A stretch of DNA of 64,000 bases from Winogradskyella sp. MH6 (GTDB taxonomy: Bacteria > Bacteroidota > Bacteroidia > Flavobacteriales > Flavobacteriaceae): NCBI RefSeq assembly GCF_022810765.1, contig NZ_CP094494.1:1178001-1242000 (forward strand). Direction: 5' to 3'. The notes beneath the pieces were generated by a model that ran no database searches, was not told where the DNA came from, and saw only the letters and a program-made list of their open reading frames with translations. Within the stretch, counting starts at the first letter, position 1; each line of letters starts with the position of its first letter. The position numbers and the translations under genes are program-made. Positions 34,381-43,546 of the stretch are shown one piece after another.

Positions 34381-35415
34381 TTAGATTCCCGTCTTTGCAG
34401 GAATAACAGACTTTACTTTTGAGACAATAGTCTCTACAGCAATGCTTCCTGCTGCGTTTTCGTAGCCTTCAGGATAGTTGTTGCCGTAAATCGAGGTTGG
34501 AATCTTTGGGTATTGGCTTCTATCTGCTGTAAGTTGAAAATCTTCAGGTTGATTAAAGGGTACAAAACCAGCAAAAGGATGTGTTACGCCCCAAATCGTA
34601 ATCACTTTTACACCAAACATTGCTGCTAAATGACCATTACCCGAATCCATGGCAAGCATCAATTTTAAATTTGAAATTAACTCCAATTCCTCTTTAAACG
34701 ATAATTTTCCTGCAACAGAAACCACATTATCATATTTCGCTTCAAAGACATTAAGTACCTCTATTTCTTTTTTACCACCTCCAAATAAGATAACCTTATA
34801 ATCTTTAGACAATTCTGAAATAACTGCCTCCATGTTTTCAAGCGGATACATTTTACTTTCGTAAGCTGCAAATGGAGCAATACCAACTAAAGTTTCATTA
34901 GTATTAATTCCTAAACCTAAAACAGCTTTGGTTAAAGGTTTTGTTTTTGGAAATTTTGGCTGAGATAAATCAACTGGAAATCCTAATGTATTAAACACAT
35001 CTGCATAGCGTTGATGCGTGGTTTTTAGTTGTTTTACTGCTTCAGCAGAAACTAGAGCCTTCTTCTCTGCTCTGCCTTTATCAATCTGAATTACTTTTTT
35101 CCCGAAAAAAAATAACTTCAAAACCTTACTTCGTAAAACGTTGTGCAAATCTGCGACAACATCAAAGCCTAACTTTCTAAGTTCTTTTGATAGTTTATAA
35201 AGCCCCAAAACACCTTTGTGTTTGCCTTTTAAATCAGCGACATAAACCTCAACATTTGGAATGTCTTCAAAAAAAGGTTTAAAAAACGTTCTGGTAACAA
35301 CGGTTACTTTTAATTGCGGATGTTGTGAGGTTAATGCAATCAACACAGGCACTGTCATAGCAACGTCTCCCATTGCCGAAAATCTTATGACGAGTATGTG
35401 CTTGGCTGCTGACAT
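34381..35415 (-). CDS. Glycosyltransferase family 9 protein (heptosyltransferase-like)
   Basis: 344 residues from MSAAKHILVIRFSAMGDVAM, the GT9 opening. Later it has IAPFAAYESKMYPLENMEAV and MDSGNGHLAAMFGVKVITIWG, the ADP-heptose-binding region. Such enzymes add sugars to the lipopolysaccharide core on the cytoplasmic face. The ATG at 35433 lies in a palindrome, so I start at 35415. The last nine codons (VIPAKTGI) are encoded by another palindrome, suggesting that the repeat replaced the original end. Confidence 0.88.
   Translation of the reverse strand: MSAAKHILVIRFSAMGDVAMTVPVLIALTSQHPQLKVTVVTRTFFKPFFEDIPNVEVYVADLKGKHKGVLGLYKLSKELRKLGFDVVADLHNVLRSKVLKLFFFGKKVIQIDKGRAEKKALVSAEAVKQLKTTHQRYADVFNTLGFPVDLSQPKFPKTKPLTKAVLGLGINTNETLVGIAPFAAYESKMYPLENMEAVISELSKDYKVILFGGGKKEIEVLNVFEAKYDNVVSVAGKLSFKEELELISNLKLMLAMDSGNGHLAAMFGVKVITIWGVTHPFAGFVPFNQPEDFQLTADRSQYPKIPTSIYGNNYPEGYENAAGSIAVETIVSKVKSVIPAKTGI
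34385..34404 (+). repeat. Dispersed palindromic repeat inside a coding end
   Basis: ATTCC...GGAAT arms with a weaker centre (CGTCTTTGCA), preceded by a TTAGAC-type cluster at 34350-34384. On the minus strand it encodes the last residues of the GT9 protein and its stop codon. Confidence 0.7.
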
Positions 35416-35431
35416 TAATTTCAGAATAGAC

Positions 35432-35452
35432 ATCCTGAAACAAGTTCAGGAT
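35432..35452 (+). repeat. Dispersed palindromic repeat, CCTGAA stem variant
   Basis: An 8-bp stem ATCCTGAA/TTCAGGAT with a 5-base loop and AGAC left flank, in the 43-base gap between the DUF4254 and GT9 genes. Confidence 0.7.
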
Positions 35453-35458
35453 GAAAAT

Positions 35459-36067
35459 TTATTTTTGTCCTCTTAAAACAGGATTAAGCTCATCGTCGTT
35501 GTACATTTTCATTTGTTTGTAAACTTTCATGTACTTATCTCCGTTCGCTATATCTGTCAATAAATCATCAATTGCAGTGCTCAAATCTTTACGTTGTTCT
35601 AATAAAACGTCTAATTTCTTTTGGCAAGCTGCTTTATGATTTTCAGTAGCATCTTCTCTCACTGTTTCTAAATGCATGTGATAGATTTTTAATGCCAAAA
35701 TAGATAGTCTGTCTATAGCCCAAGCAGGACTTTCAGAGTTAATTTTAGCATCAGCCTTTACGGCAACATCTTTGTATTTATCTAAGAAGTAACTGTCAAT
35801 ATATTCAACCGTATCAGTTCTGTCTTGGTTAGATGCATCAATCATACGTTTTAGTTTTAATGCTGCAACAGGATCTATATTTGGGTCTCTAATAATGTCT
35901 TCGTAAGCCCACTGCACTGTATCTATCCAACATTTTCTGTATAACAAATGAGCGATTAGATCTTCATTTTTATCATACTTGTTTGTGAAAGGTTGTTCTA
36001 CCGTATTTAAAACTTTATAGGTTTTAATAACATCTTGAAATATACTGTTTGCTTTATCTGAAAACAT
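35459..36067 (-). CDS. DUF4254 family protein
   Basis: A 202-residue soluble, mostly helical protein. It begins MFSDKANSIFQDVIKTYKVL and has DPVAALKLKRMIDASNQDRT, which I recognise as DUF4254. Members often neighbour GT9 transferases, as here. Function unknown. A possible -7 element (minus TATATTTG, 36099-36092) precedes it. Confidence 0.8.
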   Translation of the reverse strand: MFSDKANSIFQDVIKTYKVLNTVEQPFTNKYDKNEDLIAHLLYRKCWIDTVQWAYEDIIRDPNIDPVAALKLKRMIDASNQDRTDTVEYIDSYFLDKYKDVAVKADAKINSESPAWAIDRLSILALKIYHMHLETVREDATENHKAACQKKLDVLLEQRKDLSTAIDDLLTDIANGDKYMKVYKQMKMYNDDELNPVLRGQK

Positions 36068-36141
36068 ATCGAATTATTTAGTTTGAATATGCAAATATAC
36101 TTTGAATTATTAACTTAGCCATTCAAGAAAAACACATCATT

Positions 36142-36801
36142 ATGCAAATTCATAACCTTTCTGAAACGCCTTCAATTTTAAATACTTTTATGTCTGAAAT
36201 TAGAGATGTGAACATTCAAAATGACCGTATGCGTTTTAGACGAAATATTGAACGTATTGGTGAAGTTTTAGGTTATGAGTTAAGCAAATCGCTTTATTTT
36301 CAAGCACACAAAACCAAAACACCTCTCGGAAATCACAACACTACTTTGTATAAAAATGATATTGTGCTATGTTCTATTTTAAGAGCTGGTGTGCCTTTAC
36401 ATAATGGCTTATTGAACTATTTTGATGCAGCAGAAAACGCATTCATTTCAGCTTACAGACATCATAAACACAATCCTGAAAGTTTTGAAATTATTGTTGA
36501 ATATTTAGCCTGTCCAAGTCTAGAAGGTAAAACTTTAATTCTTGCAGACCCTATGTTGGCAACAGGACAATCTATGGTAGCAACCTACGAAGCACTTAAA
36601 CCTTTTGGCACTCCAAAAGATATTCACTTAGTAAGTGTTATTGGAGCAAAAGAAGGTGTTGATTTTGTTTCTAAGCATTTTGACAAAAATGCTCATTTAT
36701 GGATAGCAGATATTGATGGTACACTAAACGAAAAAGGCTACATTGTACCAGGTTTAGGTGATGCAGGTGACTTAGCTTTTGGCAATAAACTACAGCAATA
36801 A
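36142..36801 (+). CDS. upp: Uracil phosphoribosyltransferase
   Basis: 219 residues that convert uracil and PRPP to UMP in pyrimidine salvage. The PRPP-binding loop is LILADPMLATGQSM (about 131-144); LRAGVPLHNG and IADIDGTLNEKGYIVPGLGDAGD are further family motifs. Its end overlaps the convergent DUF6427 gene by 12 bases. Confidence 0.95.
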   Translation: MQIHNLSETPSILNTFMSEIRDVNIQNDRMRFRRNIERIGEVLGYELSKSLYFQAHKTKTPLGNHNTTLYKNDIVLCSILRAGVPLHNGLLNYFDAAENAFISAYRHHKHNPESFEIIVEYLACPSLEGKTLILADPMLATGQSMVATYEALKPFGTPKDIHLVSVIGAKEGVDFVSKHFDKNAHLWIADIDGTLNEKGYIVPGLGDAGDLAFGNKLQQ

Positions 36802-37707
36802 GCTAACAATGGGTACTATTATTAGTAATGAAATAAAGACTTCTTTAAACCATTTTTCTGAAACCACTTCGATATAATTTGCCATAATTATAGAAAATGG
36901 TGCAAATAGGAAGATAAACTCACTTCCATTTTTTACAGGCGCAATAATTGCTATTAAGATAGCTATAACCGAAGACCAAGCTATAAGAAAAAAAGATGGT
37001 TTTAGTTTTTTGTTTTTGTCTTGTATACTTCTAAAAAAGTAGATGAGTGTCCAAATAAACGATGTAAATAAAACGGTAAACTTTAAAATAAATTCGCCAC
37101 TGTTATAAACGGAATAATCTACACTTGCATAACGACTAAAATTAGTTGGTTTTATATAAGTATCATAAACACTAATGTTGTAAGCGATAAGTAACAAGAT
37201 AACCGTAGCAACACCTACAAAAGGAATAATAACATTCTTTAAGTTATTCTTTGAATGGTAGATTAATGCCACAATTACAACTGCAAAAAATAATATAGCC
37301 CAGAAATAAAAAAGGGTTGCCATCATAACCCAAAAACCTGCATCAAAGAATTTTTTCTTAATGTGAAGGTTGGTTTGCAAACTAATGAGACGTCTTAATG
37401 CAAAAAGCACAAACAAATTAGCAATCAATAAATCTGAATGTTTTAAAGCTTCAGGAAACAATCCAAATAACAATCCAAACGTCATTATGGCATAACCATT
37501 CTTTTTGGTAAGGTTATTTTTTGAAATAATAAAGTCTAAAAGAAAAACAAAAAAGACAGCTACCACTAGCTTTATAGAGGTTTTTAAAGCCGTATTTACA
37601 TCCGTAAATAGCTGGCTGAAATTTGAAATTACAAATAGTATAATAACAAAACCAGCAACCATTATAAAGTTTATAGGCTTAGATTTACTAAAAATGCTTG
37701 TAATCAT
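36790..37707 (-). CDS. DUF6427 family membrane protein
   Basis: A 305-residue protein with about nine predicted membrane helices, recognised as DUF6427, a family I associate with the region next to upp in flavobacteria. No function known. Its basic loops (KNNLTKKNG, RSIQDKNKKLK) suggest normal inner-membrane insertion. A small membrane protein gene starts divergently 117 bases away. Confidence 0.75.
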   Translation of the reverse strand: MITSIFSKSKPINFIMVAGFVIILFVISNFSQLFTDVNTALKTSIKLVVAVFFVFLLDFIISKNNLTKKNGYAIMTFGLLFGLFPEALKHSDLLIANLFVLFALRRLISLQTNLHIKKKFFDAGFWVMMATLFYFWAILFFAVVIVALIYHSKNNLKNVIIPFVGVATVILLLIAYNISVYDTYIKPTNFSRYASVDYSVYNSGEFILKFTVLFTSFIWTLIYFFRSIQDKNKKLKPSFFLIAWSSVIAILIAIIAPVKNGSEFIFLFAPFSIIMANYIEVVSEKWFKEVFISLLIIVPIVSLLL

Positions 37708-37727
37708 TTACTGTTTTTGTATTTTTG
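37698..37727 (+). promoter_or_regulatory. Promoter of the small DUF6341 gene
   Basis: TTG (37698-37700), 19-base spacer, TATTTTTG (37720-37727): a full consensus. The start near 37734 gives a leader of about 90 bases, unusually long for a 75-codon gene. Confidence 0.7.
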
Positions 37728-37823
37728 CTATCCAATCGAGCCTTTCATCTAATTGGTAAAGCTGATTTAGATGTGAGTATAAATATAATTTAATTCTCGC
37801 TAGCCGAGTAAATTTATAAAGTT

Positions 37824-38051
37824 ATGAAGGATTTCTTTTACGCAATACAAGATTTATTTGTCAACGTATTATTTGCACCATTAGACTATTTAAGAGAGCT
37901 TGAACTTTCTTCTTGGTTTGCTGCAAACACTATGTCATGGATTTTTATGGCTATTGGCTTTGTTGCATTTGTTTATTGGATGAAACAACTTGCTACATTT
38001 AATGCAAATAACGAAGAAGACAAAAGTATTTCTTCGCACTCTTATTTATAA
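37824..38051 (+). CDS. DUF6341 family small membrane protein
   Basis: 75 residues with one clear membrane helix (about 35-55, MSWIFMAIGFVAFVYWMKQL) after an amphipathic N-terminus (MKDFFYAIQDLFVNVLFAPL). Recognised as DUF6341 of flavobacteria; function unknown. A consensus promoter with a 90-base leader precedes it. Its end overlaps convergent purD by six bases. Confidence 0.75.
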   Translation: MKDFFYAIQDLFVNVLFAPLDYLRELELSSWFAANTMSWIFMAIGFVAFVYWMKQLATFNANNEEDKSISSHSYL

Positions 38052-39317
38052 GTCGAAACCAATATCTTTACGATAATACATCTTATCAAAATGTAGTTTT
38101 TCTATGTTTTGATAAGATTTTTTTATGGCTTCTTGGTACGTGTCTCCGTACGACGTTACAGCCATAACACGACCTCCAGAAGTTACTACTTTCCCATCTG
38201 TGTCATTTGCTCCTGCATGAAATACAATAGAATCTTCAACCTTTTCTAGTCCTGTAACTTCTTTACCTTTTTCGTAAGCTTCAGGATAGCCGCCAGATAC
38301 TAACATTATTGTTGTTGCAGCACGCTCATCTATATCTATAGCAACATTTGCTAACGTACCGTTTGCCATAGCCTTAAAAACAGCTACCAAGTCGGTTTTT
38401 AATCTAGGTAAAACGACTTCGGTTTCAGGATCTCCCATTCTTACATTATACTCAATAACTTTTGGATCGTCACCAACTTTAATCAGTCCTATGAAAATGA
38501 ATCCTACATACGGTAAATTGTCTTTTTGTAAACCATCAACTGTTGGCTTAACAATTTGATTTTCAATTTTACTTAAAAAATCGTCTGTTGCAAATGGTAC
38601 AGGAGACACAGCTCCCATTCCACCTGTATTTAAGCCTGTATCTCCTTCACCTATTCGTTTATAATCTTTTGCTGTTGGAAGAATCTTATAATCTTTTCCG
38701 TCTGTTAAAACAAAACAACTCAACTCAATACCATCTAAAAATTCTTCGATTACCACTTTGGTACTTGCATCACCAAACTTGGCGTCAACGAGCATATTTT
38801 TTAATTCGGTTTTAGCTTCTTCTAGGTCGTTTAAAATTAAAACCCCTTTTCCAGCCGCCAATCCGTCAGCTTTTAACACGTAAGGAGCATTTAAGGTTTC
38901 AAGAAATTTATACCCTTCTTCTACATTGTCTTTGGTAAAACTTTGATAAGCTGCTGTTGGTATATTGTGGCGCATCATAAATTCTTTTGCGAACTCTTTA
39001 CTACCTTCTAACTCAGCTGCTGCTTTCTGCGGACCAATAACCGCAACATTTTTAAGGTCTTGGTCTTCTAAAAAGAAATCGTGAACTCCTTGTACCAAAG
39101 GGTCTTCTGGACCAACAACAACTAGGTCTATGTTATTCTCTAGTACTGCCTCTTTAATAGCCTCAAAATCGGTTACTGAAATATCTAAATTAGTAGCAAT
39201 AGATTTAGTACCAGAGTTTCCTGGTGCAACAAATAGGTTTTCACAGTGGCTACTTTTTGCAATTTTCCATGCAAATGTATGTTCTCTTCCGCCAGATCCT
39301 AAGACTAAAATATTCAT
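38046..39317 (-). CDS. purD: Phosphoribosylamine-glycine ligase
   Basis: 423 residues from MNILVLGSGGREHTFAWKIA, the GAR synthetase start. It makes glycinamide ribonucleotide in purine synthesis. Visible ATP-grasp motifs are LKADGLAAGKGVLI and EFLDGIELSC, with GGMGAVSP and the metal site RMGDPETE. The frame extends seven codons upstream but the ATG at 39317 gives the family start and lies just after a consensus promoter. Confidence 0.96.
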   Translation of the reverse strand: MNILVLGSGGREHTFAWKIAKSSHCENLFVAPGNSGTKSIATNLDISVTDFEAIKEAVLENNIDLVVVGPEDPLVQGVHDFFLEDQDLKNVAVIGPQKAAAELEGSKEFAKEFMMRHNIPTAAYQSFTKDNVEEGYKFLETLNAPYVLKADGLAAGKGVLILNDLEEAKTELKNMLVDAKFGDASTKVVIEEFLDGIELSCFVLTDGKDYKILPTAKDYKRIGEGDTGLNTGGMGAVSPVPFATDDFLSKIENQIVKPTVDGLQKDNLPYVGFIFIGLIKVGDDPKVIEYNVRMGDPETEVVLPRLKTDLVAVFKAMANGTLANVAIDIDERAATTIMLVSGGYPEAYEKGKEVTGLEKVEDSIVFHAGANDTDGKVVTSGGRVMAVTSYGDTYQEAIKKSYQNIEKLHFDKMYYRKDIGFDL

Positions 39318-39335
39318 GATTGTATTTTGTTTGCG

Positions 39336-39367
39336 CAAAAATAATTGGTTTTACGATGAAAAAACAA
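39336..39367 (-). promoter_or_regulatory. purD promoter
   Basis: Minus strand TTG (39367-39365), 21-base spacer, TATTTTTG (39343-39336); start near 39329, leader about 12 bases. No purine riboswitch fits in this space. Confidence 0.7.
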
Positions 39368-39401
39368 TTAATTTACAGAAACCTTTTTGCCTTAACACAT
39401 C

Positions 39402-40715
39402 TTGCAACTATTCGATTTTTCATTAAAATTCAACGGCTTTGATATTAACAAGGCTAAACTAGCTTTGGACGACATTCAGGCACTACATGGTGATGAGTTT
39501 GAGGATTATTTAAATAACAAACGTCAAGAGATTGTTGCCTTTCATCTACAATACAATTCCTTCTATAAATCGCTTGGCAAAAATATCTCCCTTAACGATT
39601 GGGATTCGGTTCCTGTTATGACCAAACGCCATTTACAACAACCCTTAGAACAACGATTAAGCAATGGTTATACTAAAGATGCTGTTTATGTAAACAAAAC
39701 CTCTGGAAGTTCTGGAGACCCTTTTATTTTTGCTAAAGATAAATGGTGCCATGCGCTTACTTGGGCAGAAATAATGAATCGGTTTTCTTGGTATGGTATT
39801 GATTTTAACACCTCAAAGCAAGCTCGTTTTTATGGTATTCCTCTAGATAAAAAAGGGTATTATAAAGAACGTTTAAAGGACTGGTTTAGTAATCGTTTTC
39901 GGTTTTCGGTTTTTGATTTAAGTGATAATGCTTTTGAACGTGTATTAGCAAAGTTTAAATCTACGTCTTTTGACTATATTAATGGTTATACAAGTCCAAT
40001 AGTGCAATTTGCCAAGTATCTCAAGAGAGAAAGGGTCATTTTAAAATCGGTGTGCCCAACTTTAAAAGTATGCATTGTCACTTCTGAAATGTTGTTTGAT
40101 GAAGATAAAACACTTTTGGAAACTCAATTTGGTGTTCCAGTAGTTAATGAATATGGCGCTTCCGAGTTAGACCTCATCGCTTTTCAAAATCCTGATGACC
40201 AATGGCTAGTTAACCATGAAACACTTTATGTTGAAATATTAGATGATGACGATAATGTACTTCCGTATGGACAAGAAGGCCGAATAGTCATTACTTCACT
40301 ATATAATAAAGCGCATCCCTTTATCCGTTATGACATAGGAGATGTTGGGGTTTTAAGTAAAGAAAGCATGTTACAGAAACCTATTCTGAAAAAATTAATT
40401 GGAAGAACTAATGACATAGCAATCCTTCCTAGTGGCAAGACTGCAGCTGGGCTTACATTTTATTACATTACCAAAAGTGTAATAGAAAATGATGGCAATG
40501 TATCCGAATTTGTGATTGAGCAATTGGCTATAGACACCTTTAAAATTAAATATGTTAGTAGAAGGATACTGACACTTAATGAGGAAACAGTAGTAAAGCA
40601 AGAAATGGAACGGTATTTAGAACCTAATATCTCTATTGATTTTGAGCGTGTTAAGATTTTAAAACGAACAAAAGCCGGAAAACTAAAACAGTTTGTATCT
40701 AAATTAAATTCTTAA
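39402..40715 (+). CDS. CapK/PaaK-like adenylate-forming enzyme
   Basis: 437 residues of the phenylacetate-CoA ligase-like superfamily. The phosphate-binding loop is NKTSGSSGDPFIFA (about 99-112), later NEYGASELD and FIRYDIGDVG, with C-terminal KAGKLKQF. CapK-type members occur in capsule loci and may activate an acyl substituent. The start codon is TTG at 39402; an in-frame stop lies three codons before it and no ATG occurs early. It marks the left edge of the polysaccharide region and overlaps the convergent glycosyltransferase by 17 bases. Confidence 0.82.
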   Translation: MQLFDFSLKFNGFDINKAKLALDDIQALHGDEFEDYLNNKRQEIVAFHLQYNSFYKSLGKNISLNDWDSVPVMTKRHLQQPLEQRLSNGYTKDAVYVNKTSGSSGDPFIFAKDKWCHALTWAEIMNRFSWYGIDFNTSKQARFYGIPLDKKGYYKERLKDWFSNRFRFSVFDLSDNAFERVLAKFKSTSFDYINGYTSPIVQFAKYLKRERVILKSVCPTLKVCIVTSEMLFDEDKTLLETQFGVPVVNEYGASELDLIAFQNPDDQWLVNHETLYVEILDDDDNVLPYGQEGRIVITSLYNKAHPFIRYDIGDVGVLSKESMLQKPILKKLIGRTNDIAILPSGKTAAGLTFYYITKSVIENDGNVSEFVIEQLAIDTFKIKYVSRRILTLNEETVVKQEMERYLEPNISIDFERVKILKRTKAGKLKQFVSKLNS

Positions 40716-41472
40716 TGAGTCGTTTTTTTACAAATAGATGCTCATAAAGAAACATGATTAGATAATATGACGATTTTATAACAGAGAAGCCCAAACCTTT
40801 CCTATAAGCGTTAAAATTGTGTTTTATAAGATTCAACTTGTTTGAAGATAATGAGCCTTGTGTAATTCTGTAGTACGCAATGGTTTCAGAAAGTCCAACT
40901 GCTGGTTTATTGCTTCTCTTTAAAGCTTCTAACCAAAGTAGCCAATCTTGTCTCTTTTTTAAATCTTTGGTGTAAATTTTTCCTAAAGAGTCACAATTGT
41001 ATATTCCTGTTAAGTTACCTATATAGTTGGCCCTTAACAACTTTTTATAGGTTAATGATTCTAATGCGTTTACTTTTACATTTAAAGGGATTCCTTTTTC
41101 ATTGATCCATTCATAACTACCAAAGCAGACATCAGATTGGGTTCTATTCAGTAAATCTATTTGGAGTTGAAGTTTGTCTATTTGCCATAAATCATCAGCA
41201 TCTAAAAAGGCAATATAATTACCACGCGCTTTTTTGGTTCCAAGATTTCTTGCTTGTGCAGCACCTTTATTAGTAGAATGCTTATAAACTTTTATTCTGG
41301 AGTCCTTTTTTATAAAAGTATTAACAATTGTTGTTGTTTTGTCATAAGAGCAATCGTCAATTAATATAAGCTCCCAATTAGTATAAGTTTGATTTATGAC
41401 ACTTTGTATTGTTTTTTCTATAACACTTTCGTTATTGTACATTGGTGTTATAATAGAAACTAAAGCATCCAT
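40699..41472 (-). CDS. Glycosyltransferase family 2 protein
   Basis: 257 residues with the GT-A start VSIITPMYNNESVIEKTIQS and the DxD-type region FLDADDLW (about 92-99). It transfers a sugar from a nucleotide donor to a growing repeat unit in the cytoplasm. It is 11 bases after the initiating transferase gene, so it may add the second sugar. Donor unknown. Confidence 0.9.
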   Translation of the reverse strand: MDALVSIITPMYNNESVIEKTIQSVINQTYTNWELILIDDCSYDKTTTIVNTFIKKDSRIKVYKHSTNKGAAQARNLGTKKARGNYIAFLDADDLWQIDKLQLQIDLLNRTQSDVCFGSYEWINEKGIPLNVKVNALESLTYKKLLRANYIGNLTGIYNCDSLGKIYTKDLKKRQDWLLWLEALKRSNKPAVGLSETIAYYRITQGSLSSNKLNLIKHNFNAYRKGLGFSVIKSSYYLIMFLYEHLFVKKRLIKNLI

Positions 41473-41483
41473 ATAGTCATTTA

Positions 41484-42839
41484 TTAATACGCTTTATCAT
41501 CTCCCCTTACGGCATTGATAAATGTTTGGGCAATAATCTTCACATCAAGAAGCAAAGACCAGTTTTCTATATAAAATATATCATATTTCACCCTCCCAAT
41601 AATATCTTTGTCTGACTCTACCTCACCTCTAAACCCACTAACCTGAGCAAGGCCTGTAATACCAGGTTTTACAAAATGTCTTACCATAAATTTATCTATC
41701 TTCTTGGCGTACATATTGGTATGGCTCACCATATGAGGTCGTGGACCAACAACCGACATGTCCCCAAATAAGACATTAAAGAACTGAGGGAGTTCGTCTA
41801 TACTTGTCTTTCTAATAAATTTTCCAATCTTGGTCACTCGTTGATCACCTCTAGTTGCCTGATGTAGATGTGCATCTTTATTGGGCATCATTGATCTAAA
41901 TTTATAACAATCAAACTCTTTGTAATTAAATCCATTTCTAGATTGCTTAAAGAAAACTGGGCCTTTGGATTCTAATTTTATAAGGATAGCAATAATTGGT
42001 GTAAGCCATGATAATATAAATACAATTACAAAACTTGAAAATAATATATCAAACGCACGCTTAATGACTGTGTTTACATAGTCTTCCAATGGAATGTTTC
42101 TTAGTGTTAAAACTGGTATGTAATCGTAATATTCGTACCTAAGTTTTTTGGAATAAATCTCCTTGCTGTCTGGTATAAACTTTAAGATTTTAAGATTGTT
42201 ATCCGCAAAATCCACTATGTCGGCAATTTGAGCGTTTGTAAGCTCTGATATGGAGCAATAAATTTCGTCTATTTTTTCGCTAATTATGTATTCAAAACAT
42301 TCATTTAGAGATTGTTCTTTATTCTTAAAGCTATAAGTTTTTTTATGCAAGTATCCATACTCCGGATTCTTATTGAAGAAATTCTCTAAAGCTAGTGTTT
42401 TCTTGTTAAGGCCAACAATCACAGTAGACCTGTAATTACCACCAAATGAAACCCTATATTTTTGTAGTAAATAATAGATTGCAAATTTAAAGCCTGTTAT
42501 TAACGTAAAACATAGTAAAGAATATTTTACAATAGGTCTAGGATAAATTTTCAGATTATGGTATAATCCAGAAAAAGCAAAAACGAGAAGTGTGAAAAGT
42601 ATTAATTGTTTAACAATTAAGGACAATATATTAACTGGTCTTGTGTATCTATAAACCTCATAGAATTTAGAATAAACAGATAGCAAAATCCACCCTACAG
42701 TAATGAAAGTAATGAAAACAAATGAGTCTTCGGTTTTTAAAAGGTATAATACCGCAACACCATTTATAATAGCTAAATCTATTAAATAGGAAATAGGTCT
42801 TAAGTATCCTGAATACCTTCCGTGTTTAAATAAACTCAA
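41484..42839 (-). CDS. Initiating undecaprenyl-phosphate sugar-phosphate transferase
   Basis: 451 residues of the WbaP/WcaJ type. Four N-terminal membrane helices (about 12-130), a CoA-binding-like domain (about 135-260), a fifth helix near 280, and the catalytic bacterial sugar transferase domain follow. The latter contains FKQSRNGFNYKEFDCYKFRS, TSIDELPQFFNVLFGDMSVV and GPRP. It puts the first sugar phosphate on undecaprenyl phosphate and so starts each repeat unit. The upstream gap (42840-42951) is AT-rich. Confidence 0.92.
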   Translation of the reverse strand: MSLFKHGRYSGYLRPISYLIDLAIINGVAVLYLLKTEDSFVFITFITVGWILLSVYSKFYEVYRYTRPVNILSLIVKQLILFTLLVFAFSGLYHNLKIYPRPIVKYSLLCFTLITGFKFAIYYLLQKYRVSFGGNYRSTVIVGLNKKTLALENFFNKNPEYGYLHKKTYSFKNKEQSLNECFEYIISEKIDEIYCSISELTNAQIADIVDFADNNLKILKFIPDSKEIYSKKLRYEYYDYIPVLTLRNIPLEDYVNTVIKRAFDILFSSFVIVFILSWLTPIIAILIKLESKGPVFFKQSRNGFNYKEFDCYKFRSMMPNKDAHLHQATRGDQRVTKIGKFIRKTSIDELPQFFNVLFGDMSVVGPRPHMVSHTNMYAKKIDKFMVRHFVKPGITGLAQVSGFRGEVESDKDIIGRVKYDIFYIENWSLLLDVKIIAQTFINAVRGDDKAY

Positions 42840-42951
42840 ATTACTAATGTTTGTTGAAACTGTAATTATTTTTTAATCAGCAAATATGATAAAAATAAAA
42901 AAGATACCCGAATTTAGATAATCAATATTTGTATTATTCTAACTCTTAGAA

Positions 42952-43455
42952 CTAAAGCAGCAATCTCTTTGCCAATCTCTTTTGCAAACTCTCTCTTGAA
43001 CTTATATAAGATTCTTTTTTGCCAACTTTATGTGGATTAAAAATATAGGTGTTTGTTTTTTTATTATACTGAACGTCCTCACTATTTTTGAAGTACAGAT
43101 AAAACATTTCTTGCTTAATAAACATTTGCCTGTTTGTGTTTTCTAATAATAAACTCATAACCTTTAAATCAACTTTCTCAACACTTTCAGTAACATAAAC
43201 TTTAAAATTTAATGGCTCTTCCTCTAAGCAAAACTCTACAAATTGAGAACCTTCAGTATTGACTATCTCAGATTTAGCAACTAAGTTTTTTTCGTTTTTA
43301 GAATTATACTTAACTGTCAACAACCCACTTTTTGAGCTTTCTAACTCTAGTCTCATTCTAAACTTTGATTCACGATCTATACAGTTTTCAACACATGAAC
43401 TGAACGTAAATAACGTGAAGAAGAATATTATAAATACATAATGTTGATGTTTCAT
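42952..43455 (-). CDS. Lipoprotein of unknown function in the polysaccharide region
   Basis: 167 residues; lipoprotein signal MKHQHYVFIIFFFTLFTFSS followed by Cys21. The mature protein is small, with alternating charged strands (FRMRLELESSKSGLLTVKYN) and a basic C-terminus (LQKRLAKRLLL). No family recognised. It could be an envelope accessory of the polysaccharide or a passenger gene. Diverges from a glycosyltransferase. Confidence 0.65.
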   Translation of the reverse strand: MKHQHYVFIIFFFTLFTFSSCVENCIDRESKFRMRLELESSKSGLLTVKYNSKNEKNLVAKSEIVNTEGSQFVEFCLEEEPLNFKVYVTESVEKVDLKVMSLLLENTNRQMFIKQEMFYLYFKNSEDVQYNKKTNTYIFNPHKVGKKESYISSRESLQKRLAKRLLL

Positions 43456-43546
43456 TTAATAAAATTGAGCCTATTATAAATTGATATCCTTTAGTGTTCT
43501 AAAATTAAACTTTAGTAATTTAGCCACCAAATTATATGTTAAACAA

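Noticed and set aside
37505..37759. Plus-strand open frame of 84 codons over the DUF6427 start
   Set aside because: Antisense to a conserved membrane protein and overlapping a consensus promoter.
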